Below are positions 1-8,019 of a DNA stretch of 40,582 nt, piece after piece; within the stretch, counting starts at the first letter, position 1, and every line of letters starts with the position of its first letter. This stretch comes from an uncultured Rhodospirillales bacterium. GTDB taxonomy: Bacteria; Pseudomonadota; Alphaproteobacteria; Acetobacterales; Acetobacteraceae. Location of the stretch: contig CAIRTN010000021.1 in the NCBI GenBank assembly GCA_903881515.1, positions 1 through 40,582 of the forward strand, given 5' to 3'. The notes beneath the pieces are model-generated. The model searched no databases. It saw only the letters and a program-made list of their open reading frames with translations, and was not told the origin of the DNA. Both the position numbers and the translations under genes were made by a program.

Positions 1-569
1 GCCTCTGCCGTCAGATCGGCATCGCGCAGACAGGCTGGCAGCGCGTCGGGCAGTTGGGTGCCGAGGGCGCCGCTGAAAAACACCGGCCCCTCCGGCGTCG
101 GGACGGTGGCGACCCAGCCGTCAGGGAGCACCGGGTCGATCTCGTCGGTGCCGGCGCGATGCACCAGCAGGCAGGCTAGATCGCGCTTTGCCGCCAGGAA
201 TGCCAGCGAGGTAGCCAGGCGCGTACCCATAACGCCGTGCAGCACCGCACGGCCGATGCCCAGAGTGCGGGCATCCGCCGTGACAAGATCGAGCGCCGGC
301 GGGCCGCATTCGAACAGGCACTTGCCGCCTGCCTCGGTGCGATGCGTGCCGCCGGCATCACGCCGCCAGGCCGGCGTGGCGCGCGCCGCGCTGGCGCGGA
401 TCGCCGCTTCGCCAAGGCGAAGCAGCGTCAGTGCCGCGCCATGCACCGCCTCGGTCCATGCCAGCATCGTCACTGCGCGTTCGGCGACGCCGTAGGGATA
501 CCCCAGCGCCCGCAGCGTCCAGGTGCCCTCTCGGACGATTTCCGACATGGCGACACGGACGTTGCTCAC
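1..569 (-). CDS. Hypothetical protein, possibly DUF3726-like (3' end outside window)
   Basis: The frame is open from a GTG at 569 to the window edge (189 codons), so the C-terminus is missing. The GTG overlaps the stop of the upstream gene by four bases (GTGA), which fixes the start and implies translational coupling. The N-terminal part reads GYPYGVAERAVTMLAWTEA. This resembles, from memory, the GxxWGxAEEAGxAxRWL-like opening of DUF3726 proteins, an uncharacterised family. Later segments include a Gly/Cys patch (GGKCLFECGPPA, about residue 87) and a hydrophobic stretch (TSLAFLAAKRDLACLLV). No signal peptide or catalytic motif is visible. It is the last visible gene of the minus-strand operon with the 586-residue protein, the aldo/keto reductase and the PF06684 protein, so a role in the same catabolic job is inferred. 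Confidence 0.6.
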   Translation of the reverse strand, partial: MSNVRVAMSEIVREGTWTLRALGYPYGVAERAVTMLAWTEAVHGAALTLLRLGEAAIRASAARATPAWRRDAGGTHRTEAGGKCLFECGPPALDLVTADARTLGIGRAVLHGVMGTRLATSLAFLAAKRDLACLLVHRAGTDEIDPVLPDGWVATVPTPEGPVFFSGALGTQLPDALPACLRDADLTAE

Positions 570-2326
570 GACGCGGCCTCCACCAAAGCCGGCTGCCGGG
601 GCAAGGCCCAGTCATCGTCGGTGCCCTCGGCGATCTCCGACGGCAGGCGCATGCCCTGGAAGAACACGCCACGGACGTAGCGGATCGACAGCGGATTGCC
701 GCATTCGATGCCCAGGCTGGCGAGGAAAAAACGGATGAGCTGCGAGGGCAGGAAATCCGCGTCGATCAGGTTGCCGCGGATTTCCGCATAGGGCAGTCCT
801 GCGAGGCACTGCACCCGGGCAACAGCATGGGCGATATCAGGCTGCTCGGCGATCAGGGCTGCAATCTGGGTGGTGTCCTCATGCGCGGCCAGCAGCGCGG
901 CCAGCCGCTGGAACAGTCCGACATGGTCGATGAAGGATTCGAACTCCTCATGCGGGTCCATGCCACGATCGCCGCGACGCTGTTCGCCGTTATCGGCGGA
1001 ATGGTACCAGAAATGCCGCCGCCGGTCGTAAAGGTCGCGCCTGATGCGCAGCGCCCAGTCGTAGCGGCTGCGCAGCAAACCGCGCAGTTCGCCCACCGTC
1101 ATCTCCGGCTTTACGTCGCGCGGCAGCAGGCCGCCGATCGGCAGATAGTCGGCGGCGGCGTCGGCGAAATCGGGATACAGCTCGATCAGCAGCGCATTGA
1201 ACTGTTCTGCGGTTTCGGCGTCGAGCTCGGCAGCGGCCCGGTCAGCGAGACGACCCCAGGGCTGGTCGGTCGGTGCCGCGATTACCCAACCCTGAAGGCG
1301 GGCAAGATTCGCAACGATCACCGGGTGCGGCACGATAAACTCCTCGTTCGGCACCTCGATGGAATTGTAGTAATCGATCGCGCGGTCCAGCAGTTCCAGC
1401 ATGCGGCCGGTCTGAGTGCCGATCGGCTGCATCCGGGCATAGCCGAGCGAGACCTCGCGCACCACCATCCAGGCCGCCACCCAATGCGGCCAGCGTTGCA
1501 GCGCCACGCACATGCCCTGGCCCGAGGAATTGCCAACGCCGATATAGCGCGCGAGTTCGGCGGAAAGCCGGGCGGCGTTCGGAGACCGCGCGGCAGCGAT
1601 GGCGTTGACCAGATCGATCGAAACCTGGCGCACCAGCAGCAGGCCGAAATGGTCGGCGAAAAACGGATGCGCCAACGGATGCCCTGCCGGGTAGCCCTCG
1701 ACCGACATCGTGCCGAAGCGGCCGCTGCCGAGATAGCCGCCATTGCGCAGCAGATAACCGGCGCCGCTGCCGATGATTGCGGGGTCCGGCTGATGCCCGG
1801 CAGCCAGGCTGTCGACCACATGATCGAAAAAACGCACCGAGCGGTTGGCGGGCGTCCAGCCGACGACATCGCCGGTGGTGCGCATATTATCGGCGTCGCG
1901 CGTCTCCAGCATGGCGAACTCGACCGCAATGCGTGCGTCATCGGGTTGCCCGAGGAAGATGGCGCCAAGCATGTCGCGATAGGCACCGTCGGAGCGGCGG
2001 CCAACCTTTTCAACCCCGTCCCAGCGGAACAGCCGGGCGATGTAGGTCATGCGGTGGGCGCCCATGGTGATGTCATAGATGCCGCGCGCCTCGCCCTCGG
2101 CGTCGCAGTCGAAGCTGCGCGCCTCGATGCGCCAGCGATCGCGGATCATGTGGCGGGCGAGCACGCGGGCGAAGCTGACGCGGGTGGATTTCATCGCGCT
2201 GAGCGCGGCCGGCGTCATGCAGTCCGCTTCCGGGCGCATCCAGGGTGCCAGCCGCGCGGGGCCGTCAGGGCCGAGAAAGCGAACGGCGACGTCGCGGAGA
2301 AAATCGGGCAGCGCGGGCATTGTCAT
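566..2326 (-). CDS. Conserved-looking hypothetical protein, 586 aa
   Basis: I do not recognise this family. The frame also contains an ATG at 2365, but that start would overlap the aldo/keto reductase by 38 bases. The ATG at 2326 has GGAG five bases upstream and begins just after that gene's stop, so it is preferred (ATG at 2320 is possible). The protein appears soluble, without signal peptide or long membrane segments. It is rich in Trp, Tyr and Arg, for example WRIEARSFDCD near residue 65, GSGAGYLLRNGGYLGSGRFG near 185-205, and RRRHFWYHSADNGEQRRGDRG near 450. The Gly-rich middle could be a nucleotide or cofactor site, but this is a guess. Its stop overlaps the next gene by four bases. It belongs to the operon with the PF06684 protein and the oxidoreductase. 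Confidence 0.75.
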   Translation of the reverse strand: MTMPALPDFLRDVAVRFLGPDGPARLAPWMRPEADCMTPAALSAMKSTRVSFARVLARHMIRDRWRIEARSFDCDAEGEARGIYDITMGAHRMTYIARLFRWDGVEKVGRRSDGAYRDMLGAIFLGQPDDARIAVEFAMLETRDADNMRTTGDVVGWTPANRSVRFFDHVVDSLAAGHQPDPAIIGSGAGYLLRNGGYLGSGRFGTMSVEGYPAGHPLAHPFFADHFGLLLVRQVSIDLVNAIAAARSPNAARLSAELARYIGVGNSSGQGMCVALQRWPHWVAAWMVVREVSLGYARMQPIGTQTGRMLELLDRAIDYYNSIEVPNEEFIVPHPVIVANLARLQGWVIAAPTDQPWGRLADRAAAELDAETAEQFNALLIELYPDFADAAADYLPIGGLLPRDVKPEMTVGELRGLLRSRYDWALRIRRDLYDRRRHFWYHSADNGEQRRGDRGMDPHEEFESFIDHVGLFQRLAALLAAHEDTTQIAALIAEQPDIAHAVARVQCLAGLPYAEIRGNLIDADFLPSQLIRFFLASLGIECGNPLSIRYVRGVFFQGMRLPSEIAEGTDDDWALPRQPALVEAAS

Positions 2327-2327
2327 G

Positions 2328-3302
2328 TCAGCTCCGGTGCGGACGCGGCAGGTAGGGCGATTCAAGCGCAGAGCATTCTTCAGCAGTCAGGCGGATATCG
2401 AGTGCGGCAACCGCCTGGTCGACCTGTTCGAGCCGTGTCGCACCAATGATCGGCGAGGTGATACCTGGGCGCGACAGCACCCAGGCCAACGCGATCTGCG
2501 CCGGTGTAACCCCTCGCGCGACCGCCACCGCCGTCACTGCGTCGACGACCGTCTCGTCGGAGGCGCGACCATAGAGTTTGTAGGTAAAATCGTCGGTTTT
2601 CGCGCGTTCGGTCCGGCTGCCCTCCTCCCGGCGGCCGCGGCCGCACAGAAAGCCTCGTGCCATCGGGCTGTAGGGGATCAGCCCGATCCCCTCGGCGCGG
2701 CAATACGGCAACAATTCGCGCTCGTCCTCGCGCCACAGCAGGTTGTAGTGATTTTGCACCGAGACGAAGCGGCTACGCTGATGGGTCGCGGCATGTGCCT
2801 GCGCGGAGGCAAACTGCCAGAACGGCATGTCGGTAATGCCGACATAGAGCACCTTGCCGGAGCGGATCAGCGCGTCGTAAGCGTCCATCATCTCGGCGAG
2901 GTCGGTCGCCGGGTCCCAGATATGGGTCTGGTAGATATCGATATGATCGGTGCGCAAGCGGCGCAGTGAGGCATCGACAGCGGCGAACAGGTGCTTGCGC
3001 GAATAACCGCGGTCATTCGCCCCTTTGCCCATCGGGTTGCCTGCCTTGGTGGCGATCACCAGCGCGTCGCGCGAACCGGCCTCGGCCACCAGCGTGCCGA
3101 CGATCTCCTCGCTGAGACCGTTCGAGTAGTAGTCGCAGGTGTCGATCACGCTGATCCCCGCATCGAGCGCGCGACGGAAGATCGCTCGCGCATCATCGAG
3201 CGCGAGCACCCAGGAACGCCAGGTCGTATCGCCAAAGCCCATCGCGCCGAGCGAGAGACGGGAAACGCGCAGGCTGGAGCGGCCGAGCCGGAGATGCTGC
3301 AT
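2328..3302 (-). CDS. Aldo/keto reductase
   Basis: This is a 324-residue NAD(P)H-dependent aldo/keto reductase of the COG0667 type, with a TIM-barrel fold and predicted cytosolic location. The catalytic tetrad is visible: Asp54 (VIDT), Tyr58 or Tyr59 (DYYSNG), Lys86 (IATKAGN) and His127 (YQTHIWDP). The C-terminal cofactor-binding strand reads SPIIGATRLEQVDQAVAAL, typical of the family. The start is ATG 3302, preceded by AAGGA. An ATG at 3380 is in frame but lies inside the upstream gene. It probably reduces or oxidises an aldehyde, ketone or sugar-like intermediate; the substrate cannot be read from sequence. It lies 10 bases downstream of the PF06684 gene and only one base separates its stop from the start of the 586-residue gene, so it is clearly co-transcribed. 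Confidence 0.9.
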   Translation of the reverse strand: MQHLRLGRSSLRVSRLSLGAMGFGDTTWRSWVLALDDARAIFRRALDAGISVIDTCDYYSNGLSEEIVGTLVAEAGSRDALVIATKAGNPMGKGANDRGYSRKHLFAAVDASLRRLRTDHIDIYQTHIWDPATDLAEMMDAYDALIRSGKVLYVGITDMPFWQFASAQAHAATHQRSRFVSVQNHYNLLWREDERELLPYCRAEGIGLIPYSPMARGFLCGRGRREEGSRTERAKTDDFTYKLYGRASDETVVDAVTAVAVARGVTPAQIALAWVLSRPGITSPIIGATRLEQVDQAVAALDIRLTAEECSALESPYLPRPHRS

Positions 3303-3312
3303 GGCGATGTCC

Positions 3313-3897
3313 TTAGCCACCCGCTGCCATTTCCGCGGCGTCGAGATAGCGATCCCCGATCCGCGGATGCAGCCGGCCACCGGTGGAGCCGCCCAGCACG
3401 ATGACGATCTCGTCCGGCGCCGGCGCGTCGGAGATGGCGAATTGCAGCGAGATGAAATGCGAGCGGGTGCCGCCGTCGATCTTGTGCGTCATAGGCACCA
3501 CGATCGAACCGCCCGGTGCAATGCGCGTGTTGGTGAAGCTGAGGAAATTCTTGCCCTCGGCTGCCTCGCGGTAAAGGTTGCCGAAGCGCAGCGTGTGGAT
3601 CAGCCCCGCGCCATGCTCGATCTCGCCCGATGTGCCCACCAGGGCCGCCTTGCCACAGGCCTGGATGTTACCTGGTCCGCCGGCCTCCGCGATGATCAGC
3701 GCGCTGAGATGCCGCGCGAGCCCGGGCGCGATGGCCAGGATTTCCGGCCGCAGGTTTTCGACAAAGCCGCGTCCGGCCCATGGATTTTCGATCACCACCG
3801 CCGCGGCGATCATGCGCACCGGCTGTGCGCCCACGCGCCCGCCCTCGATGCGGATATCCTCGACGTAGCGAACGGTCTTGCGAATCTTGGCGTCCAT
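3313..3897 (-). CDS. Amino acid synthesis family protein (PF06684, DUF1185)
   Basis: This 194-residue protein matches the PF06684 'amino acid synthesis' family by overall pattern. It opens MDAKIRKTVRYVEDIRIEGG, followed by AAAVVIENPWAGRGFVE, then GKAALVGTSGEIEHGAGLIH, then VPMTHKIDGGTRSHF and a C-terminal DEIVIVLGGSTGGRLHPRIG. These blocks and the length are usual for the family. The family name comes from old annotation. To my knowledge its biochemical role is not established, although structures of homologues exist. No signal peptide is seen. It lies 15 bases downstream of the GntR gene and 10 bases before the aldo/keto reductase. Its placement behind a peptide-type ABC transporter suggests it processes the imported compound. 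The start at 3897 is the first ATG and preserves the family's normal N-terminus. Confidence 0.88.
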   Translation of the reverse strand: MDAKIRKTVRYVEDIRIEGGRVGAQPVRMIAAAVVIENPWAGRGFVENLRPEILAIAPGLARHLSALIIAEAGGPGNIQACGKAALVGTSGEIEHGAGLIHTLRFGNLYREAAEGKNFLSFTNTRIAPGGSIVVPMTHKIDGGTRSHFISLQFAISDAPAPDEIVIVLGGSTGGRLHPRIGDRYLDAAEMAAGG

Positions 3898-3912
3898 TTC
3901 CAGGTCCTCTCT

Positions 3913-4599
3913 TTATGTTCCGGCGGCGAGCAGCATCGCGATGGCGGCGTCGCGCGCATTGCGCAGATGCCGCACGCAGGCCGCGTGTGCCGCGTCAGGG
4001 TCGCGGGTGCGCAAGGCCTCGGCGATGGCATGCATTTCACCCAGGCTGGTCTCGGTGCGCCCGGTGTTGGACAGCGAGGTCGCGCGCAGGATGGCGACGC
4101 GTGCGCGCAACTGCAGCGCCATGTCATGCAGCACCGGGTTGCCGCCGCCCAACATCAGCGCATCATAGAACCGCGCTTTGGCCAGCAGCGTGGCGGCGCG
4201 ATTATCCTCGGCGGTGGCCAGATCAAGCGCCACAAGCGCCTGGTCCAGGCGATCCTGATCGGCAGTGGTCGCGGTGGTGGCGAAATTGCGGCAGGCCAGA
4301 CCCTCGACCGCCTCGCGTGCCTCGTAGACCTGCGCCGCTTCCGTCGCGCTCAGCCGGGCGACGGAAGGGCCGCGCGCGGTGGTGGCGCGCACCAGCCCCT
4401 CGGTCTCCAGGCTGCGCAGGGCTTCACGCACCAGGGTGCGGCTGACGCCAAGGCGTGCGCAGAGGTCGCGCTCAACCAGACGCTCACCGGGCGCGAACCG
4501 CCCCTCGACGATGGCACGGCGCAGCGTGGTCAGCGTCTGGCCGCGCAGCGTGGTGGTCGGCCGCGAGACCCGCAGCGAGGCCGTGCGCGCCGCCGCCAT
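3913..4599 (-). CDS. GntR family transcriptional regulator, FCD domain
   Basis: This is a 228-residue FadR-subfamily GntR repressor. An N-terminal winged helix-turn-helix (about residues 15-80) contains GERLVERDLCARLGVSRTLV and EALRSLETEGLV. An all-helical FCD ligand/metal-binding domain fills the rest. The FCD metal-site pattern is partly preserved: FYDALM stands where FH is common, and later EMHAIAEAL and CVRHLRNA supply histidines. Such proteins usually sense a small carboxylate or related metabolite and repress the adjacent catabolic operon. The ATG shares one base with the stop of the binding-protein gene (TGATG), so it is translated as part of the operon and would regulate itself. The palindrome at 7954-7963 is the likely binding site. 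Confidence 0.93.
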   Translation of the reverse strand: MAAARTASLRVSRPTTTLRGQTLTTLRRAIVEGRFAPGERLVERDLCARLGVSRTLVREALRSLETEGLVRATTARGPSVARLSATEAAQVYEAREAVEGLACRNFATTATTADQDRLDQALVALDLATAEDNRAATLLAKARFYDALMLGGGNPVLHDMALQLRARVAILRATSLSNTGRTETSLGEMHAIAEALRTRDPDAAHAACVRHLRNARDAAIAMLLAAGT

Positions 4600-6134
4600 C
4601 AGGCCGCTTTCCAGACGCTGCGGAAGCGGGGGATCTGATCGGGAATCCAGACGAAATCACGCACCTTGTCGACCATGGCGGCATATTCCGCGCCGAAGAT
4701 CAGCGGCGCCACCGGCAGATCGGCCACGATCAGCCGCTGCGCATCGGAGTACAGCCGCTTGCGCAGATCGACGTCGTACGTCGCGCGCGCGGTGTCCAGC
4801 AGCCGGTCAACCTCCGGGTTCTGATATTTCGTGGTGTTCGCGAAACCCTTGCTGTGGAACAGGATATACATCAGCCCGTCCGGGTCTGGCCGCTGCACCC
4901 AGCGCGTCGGCGTCAGATTCGTGGTGCCATCCACCACGCGGCCATACCATTCGCTGGCACCGACGGTCTGCAGCGTGACCTTGATGCCGGCCTCGGCCAG
5001 TTGTTCCTGCAGCAACTGGTTGAGCTGCTGAAAGGCGGCCACCTGTGGCGTCGACAGCACGAAACTGAACCCGTTCGGATAGCCGGCCTCGGTCAGCAGC
5101 GCGCGGGCCCGTGCCGGGTCATGCGCCGGCGCCTTGATCGAGGGATCGTTCCACCACAGCCCCTCCGGGGTCGGGCCATCCGAAACCGTGCCCTTGCCGC
5201 GCATGACGATGTCGTTCAGCCGCTGCCGATCGATGGCGTGGGCGAAAGCCTGCCGCAGCTTCGCGTTGTCGAATGGTGGCGTGTTGACGTGCCATTGCAG
5301 AAAATACCAGCGCCCTAGCGTGATCGGCTTCAGCGCGATGCCCGGCTTGCCGTCGATGACGCGGATATCCTGCGGCGAAAGCTCCATCACCACGTCCAAC
5401 TCGCCAGTCAGCAACCGCTGCGTGCCAACAACAGCGCCGGCGAGATCGCGAAACACCACGCTGTCCAGATAGGGCAGCCCCGCCTCCCAATAGGCCGGAT
5501 TGCGCTCCAGCGTCAGCGCGCTGCCGCGCACCCAGGACTTCCACAGGAACGCGCCGGTGCCGACCGGGGCGTTGGCGAAGTCCTTGCCCAGCTTCTCATA
5601 GGCGGTGGGCGACACCATGAAGCCGGCCCGCTCGCCCAGCAGGCTGAACAGGCCGGGATACGGCTCCTTCAGGTTGAACACGACGGTGAGCTTGCCCGTC
5701 GCCTCCACCGCCGCGATCACCGGGGCCAGCAACTCGCGCTGTGGCGAGGCTGTTGCCGGGTCGAGCCGTTTGTCGATGTTCCATTTTACCACGGCGGCGT
5801 CGAACGGGGTGCCGTCCTGGAAGTTGATGCCTGGATGCAGCTGGAACGTAACCGATTTTCCATCGGGCGAAACGTTCCAACTATCGGCAAGCTCTGGCTG
5901 GATCGAGAAATCGGGGCCGTATTTCACCAACGTGTTGAACACCAGGTAGAGCACCTGGCGCTCGCTGAACTGCACAGAGTAGATCGGATCGAAGGTGCGG
6001 GCATCGTTGTTGATGCCGACATTCAGCGCGCCGCCTTTGCGGGGTGACCCCGTCTGAGCGCGTGCCGTGCCGGCCAGCCCGAGCGCCGTGGCACCGGCGA
6101 GCACGCTACGACGGGGGAGCGAGGGTTGGGGCAT
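4599..6134 (-). CDS. ABC transporter solute-binding protein, family 5 (peptide/nickel type)
   Basis: This 511-residue periplasmic binding protein belongs to SBP_bac_5 (DppA/OppA/NikA fold). The N-terminus carries a Tat-like signal, LPRRSVLAGATALGLAGTARA, ending near residue 27. Family landmarks follow: GGALNVGINNDARTFDP, QPELADSWNVSPDGKSVTF, FQDGTPFDAAVVKWN, GTGAFLWKSW, NAKLRQAFAHAIDRQRL and ALLTEAGYPNGF. ATG 6134 has AAGGAGG nearby; the upstream in-frame ATG at 6149 lies within the permease gene. It should capture a peptide-like or acylated solute for the two permeases encoded just upstream. The ligand cannot be assigned. Its stop shares one base with the GntR start. Confidence 0.94.
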   Translation of the reverse strand: MPQPSLPRRSVLAGATALGLAGTARAQTGSPRKGGALNVGINNDARTFDPIYSVQFSERQVLYLVFNTLVKYGPDFSIQPELADSWNVSPDGKSVTFQLHPGINFQDGTPFDAAVVKWNIDKRLDPATASPQRELLAPVIAAVEATGKLTVVFNLKEPYPGLFSLLGERAGFMVSPTAYEKLGKDFANAPVGTGAFLWKSWVRGSALTLERNPAYWEAGLPYLDSVVFRDLAGAVVGTQRLLTGELDVVMELSPQDIRVIDGKPGIALKPITLGRWYFLQWHVNTPPFDNAKLRQAFAHAIDRQRLNDIVMRGKGTVSDGPTPEGLWWNDPSIKAPAHDPARARALLTEAGYPNGFSFVLSTPQVAAFQQLNQLLQEQLAEAGIKVTLQTVGASEWYGRVVDGTTNLTPTRWVQRPDPDGLMYILFHSKGFANTTKYQNPEVDRLLDTARATYDVDLRKRLYSDAQRLIVADLPVAPLIFGAEYAAMVDKVRDFVWIPDQIPRFRSVWKAA

Positions 6135-6145
6135 CGTGGCCTCCT

Positions 6146-6931
6146 TCATTTGAACGACGTTCCGACGACGTAGAACCCCATCACCGTCAGCGTCACCGCG
6201 GCGCCGGGTGCCAGGCTCATGAATGGATTGATCGAGAGATAGTCGAATCCGCTGCGCACCATGCCGCCCCAGTCGGGCATCGGTGGCGGCAAGCCGAGTC
6301 CGAGAAAGCTGAGGCTGGCCGAGGTGAAAATCGCCACCGAGACGCTGACGGCGAATTGCGCGGCGATCACGCGCAGGATGTTCGGCAGCACATGCCGCCG
6401 GATGATCCAGCCATGGCTGCCGCCGACCGCGCGCGCCGCCTCGACAAACAGCGCCTCACGCACCGCCAGCGCCTGGCCACGCACCAGCCGCGCCACCGGC
6501 GGCCACATCACGAAGCCAAGCACCAGCACCAGATTGCGCAACGTCGCGCCGACCATCGCGGTGATGATCAGCGCGAGGATCAGGCCGGGCAGGGCGATGA
6601 ACAGATCGATCACGCCGACCACCAGCAGGTCGATCCGCCCGCGCATATAGCCGCCGGCCAGCCCGATCGGCACACCGATCAGCATCGCCACGCAAGCCGC
6701 GCCGAAGCCGATCAGCAACGAGGGCTGCGCGCCATGCATCACCCGGCTGAAGATGTCGCGGCCCAGATCGTCGGTTCCGAACAGATTGGCCAGGCTCGGC
6801 AGGTCCAGCATATCCACGCCGGAGCGGTTGGGGTCGGCCGGCGCAAGCAAGGGGGCGAACACCGCGAGCAGCACCGCCACCGCGATCACCGTGCAGCCGA
6901 ACGCCCGCTGAAGGGAGGGATGCCGCATCAT
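6146..6931 (-). CDS. ABC transporter permease, DppC/OppC type
   Basis: This 261-residue inner-membrane permease is the second of a pair. An N-terminal membrane helix (VIAVAVLLAVFAPLLAP) is followed by the typical LFGTDDLGRDIFSRVMHGA segment. A core of hydrophobic helices carries the cytoplasmic EAA loop near residues 163-180 (EAARAVGG, then RRHVLPNILRVI), which docks the ATPase. The conserved ASLSFLGLGLPPPMPDWG block near the C-terminus is characteristic of DppC. Its first ATG overlaps the stop of the preceding permease by four bases (ATGA); a second ATG at 6928 is also possible. It ends 11 bases before the binding-protein start. No ATPase gene is present in this operon, so the energising subunit must come from elsewhere. 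Confidence 0.94.
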   Translation of the reverse strand: MMRHPSLQRAFGCTVIAVAVLLAVFAPLLAPADPNRSGVDMLDLPSLANLFGTDDLGRDIFSRVMHGAQPSLLIGFGAACVAMLIGVPIGLAGGYMRGRIDLLVVGVIDLFIALPGLILALIITAMVGATLRNLVLVLGFVMWPPVARLVRGQALAVREALFVEAARAVGGSHGWIIRRHVLPNILRVIAAQFAVSVSVAIFTSASLSFLGLGLPPPMPDWGGMVRSGFDYLSINPFMSLAPGAAVTLTVMGFYVVGTSFK

Positions 6932-7866
6932 TCGTGACGGATCTGTGGGTTGGCTAGGCTGTAGGCGATATCCGCCAGCAGGTTCATCGTCACCACGCCA
7001 ACGACGATCATCACCCCGACGGCGAGCATTACGGGAAAATCATGCCCGGCGATGGCGGAAACAAACAGCCGCCCGGTCCCCGGCATGGAAAAAATCGTCT
7101 CGGTCACCACGGCCCCGCCGGTCAATTGCCCGAGCGAAATGCCGACAAAAGTAATCACCGGCAGGATGGCATTCGGCATCGCATGGCGAAACGCCACGCG
7201 CCACTCGCCCAGCCCCTTTGCGCGGGCGACCCGCATGAACATGCGCTCGCAAACATCGCGGTACTCTGCGCGGTAGACGATGCTGAACACCCCGAAATAA
7301 TAGGCCGACAGCGTCAGCACCGGCAGCAGGATGTGCTGTAAATGGCTGAGCGCACCCTCCGACCACGACACCCAGCCCGTCGAGGGCAGCCAGCCGAGGC
7401 CAACGGAGAATGCCAGGATCAGCGAGATGCCGATCATGAAATTCGGCACCGTGACCCCGATCAGGATCGCCGCCGTACTGGCCGCACCCACTAGCCGGCG
7501 CGCCACCGGTGCGGTGCTGCTGCCGACCGCAAGGACCACCGCCAGCAGGATCGAGAACACGGTGAGTTCCAGCGTCACCGGCACGCAATCGGCGATCGCG
7601 GCGGCCACGCTTTGGCGAGTGATAAAGGAGCGGCCGAAATCGCCTTGCAAGGCGTGTCCGATCCAGGTGCCGAATTGCTCGATCGGCGGTCGGTCAAAGC
7701 CATATTGCGTATTCAACGCCGCGACCGCGGCGGGACTGGCATCCTCGCCGAGCATCATGGCGGCAGGGGAGCCGAGCAATGTCGTGACGCTGAAAAACAG
7801 CAGGGCGGAGATGGCGAGCACATTCACCGCCATCATCGCCAACCGGGTCAGAATCAGCCGTCCCAT
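6928..7866 (-). CDS. ABC transporter permease, DppB/OppB type
   Basis: This 312-residue inner-membrane permease is the first gene of the minus-strand operon. It shows the DppB layout: one N-terminal helix (RLAMMAVNVLAISALLFFSV), a periplasmic part with LNTQYGFDRPPIEQFGTWI and GDFGRSF, and then a block of about five helices. The EAA loop (RVARAKGLGEWRV, FRHAMPNAILPVI) lies near residues 213-240, and GGAVVTETIFSMPGTGRL follows. The start codon is ATG 7866; the upstream bases hold only a weak purine-rich ribosome site. It pairs with the DppC-type permease, whose ATG overlaps its stop. The promoter and candidate operator lie about 90 bases upstream. Confidence 0.94.
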   Translation of the reverse strand: MGRLILTRLAMMAVNVLAISALLFFSVTTLLGSPAAMMLGEDASPAAVAALNTQYGFDRPPIEQFGTWIGHALQGDFGRSFITRQSVAAAIADCVPVTLELTVFSILLAVVLAVGSSTAPVARRLVGAASTAAILIGVTVPNFMIGISLILAFSVGLGWLPSTGWVSWSEGALSHLQHILLPVLTLSAYYFGVFSIVYRAEYRDVCERMFMRVARAKGLGEWRVAFRHAMPNAILPVITFVGISLGQLTGGAVVTETIFSMPGTGRLFVSAIAGHDFPVMLAVGVMIVVGVVTMNLLADIAYSLANPQIRHE

Positions 7867-7953
7867 CGACCATCATCGGACGTGGGAACACGAAGCGACA
7901 AACAGCTGGATGACGTCTGGAAGATGGTGCCCCCGCCCGCTCTTATTGTATTA

Positions 7954-7984
7954 TGGTATACCAAATACCGCATGACGCTGTAAA
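7954..7984 (-). promoter_or_regulatory. Candidate operator and promoter in the divergent region (GntR/FCD site)
   Basis: TGGTATACCA at 7954-7963 is a perfect 10-base palindrome with a GTATAC core. It stands in an A/T-rich patch of otherwise GC-rich DNA, between the divergent permease gene (start 7866) and hydrolase gene (start 8020). On the minus strand a possible -35 (TTTACA, 7984-7979) is followed after 18 bases by TATACC, so the palindrome would overlap the -10 region. FCD-type GntR proteins often bind short palindromes with GT and AC half-sites, and such a regulator is encoded in this operon. The assignment is inference. Confidence 0.5.
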
Positions 7985-8019
7985 GTTGCATCGACCGAAT
8001 TCAGGGGGATTTGCCGTCG

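Noticed and set aside
431-2449. A 672-codon plus-strand open frame
   Set aside because: It is opposite the operon genes fixed by start/stop overlaps and gives a His/Arg/Gln-rich translation with no motif.
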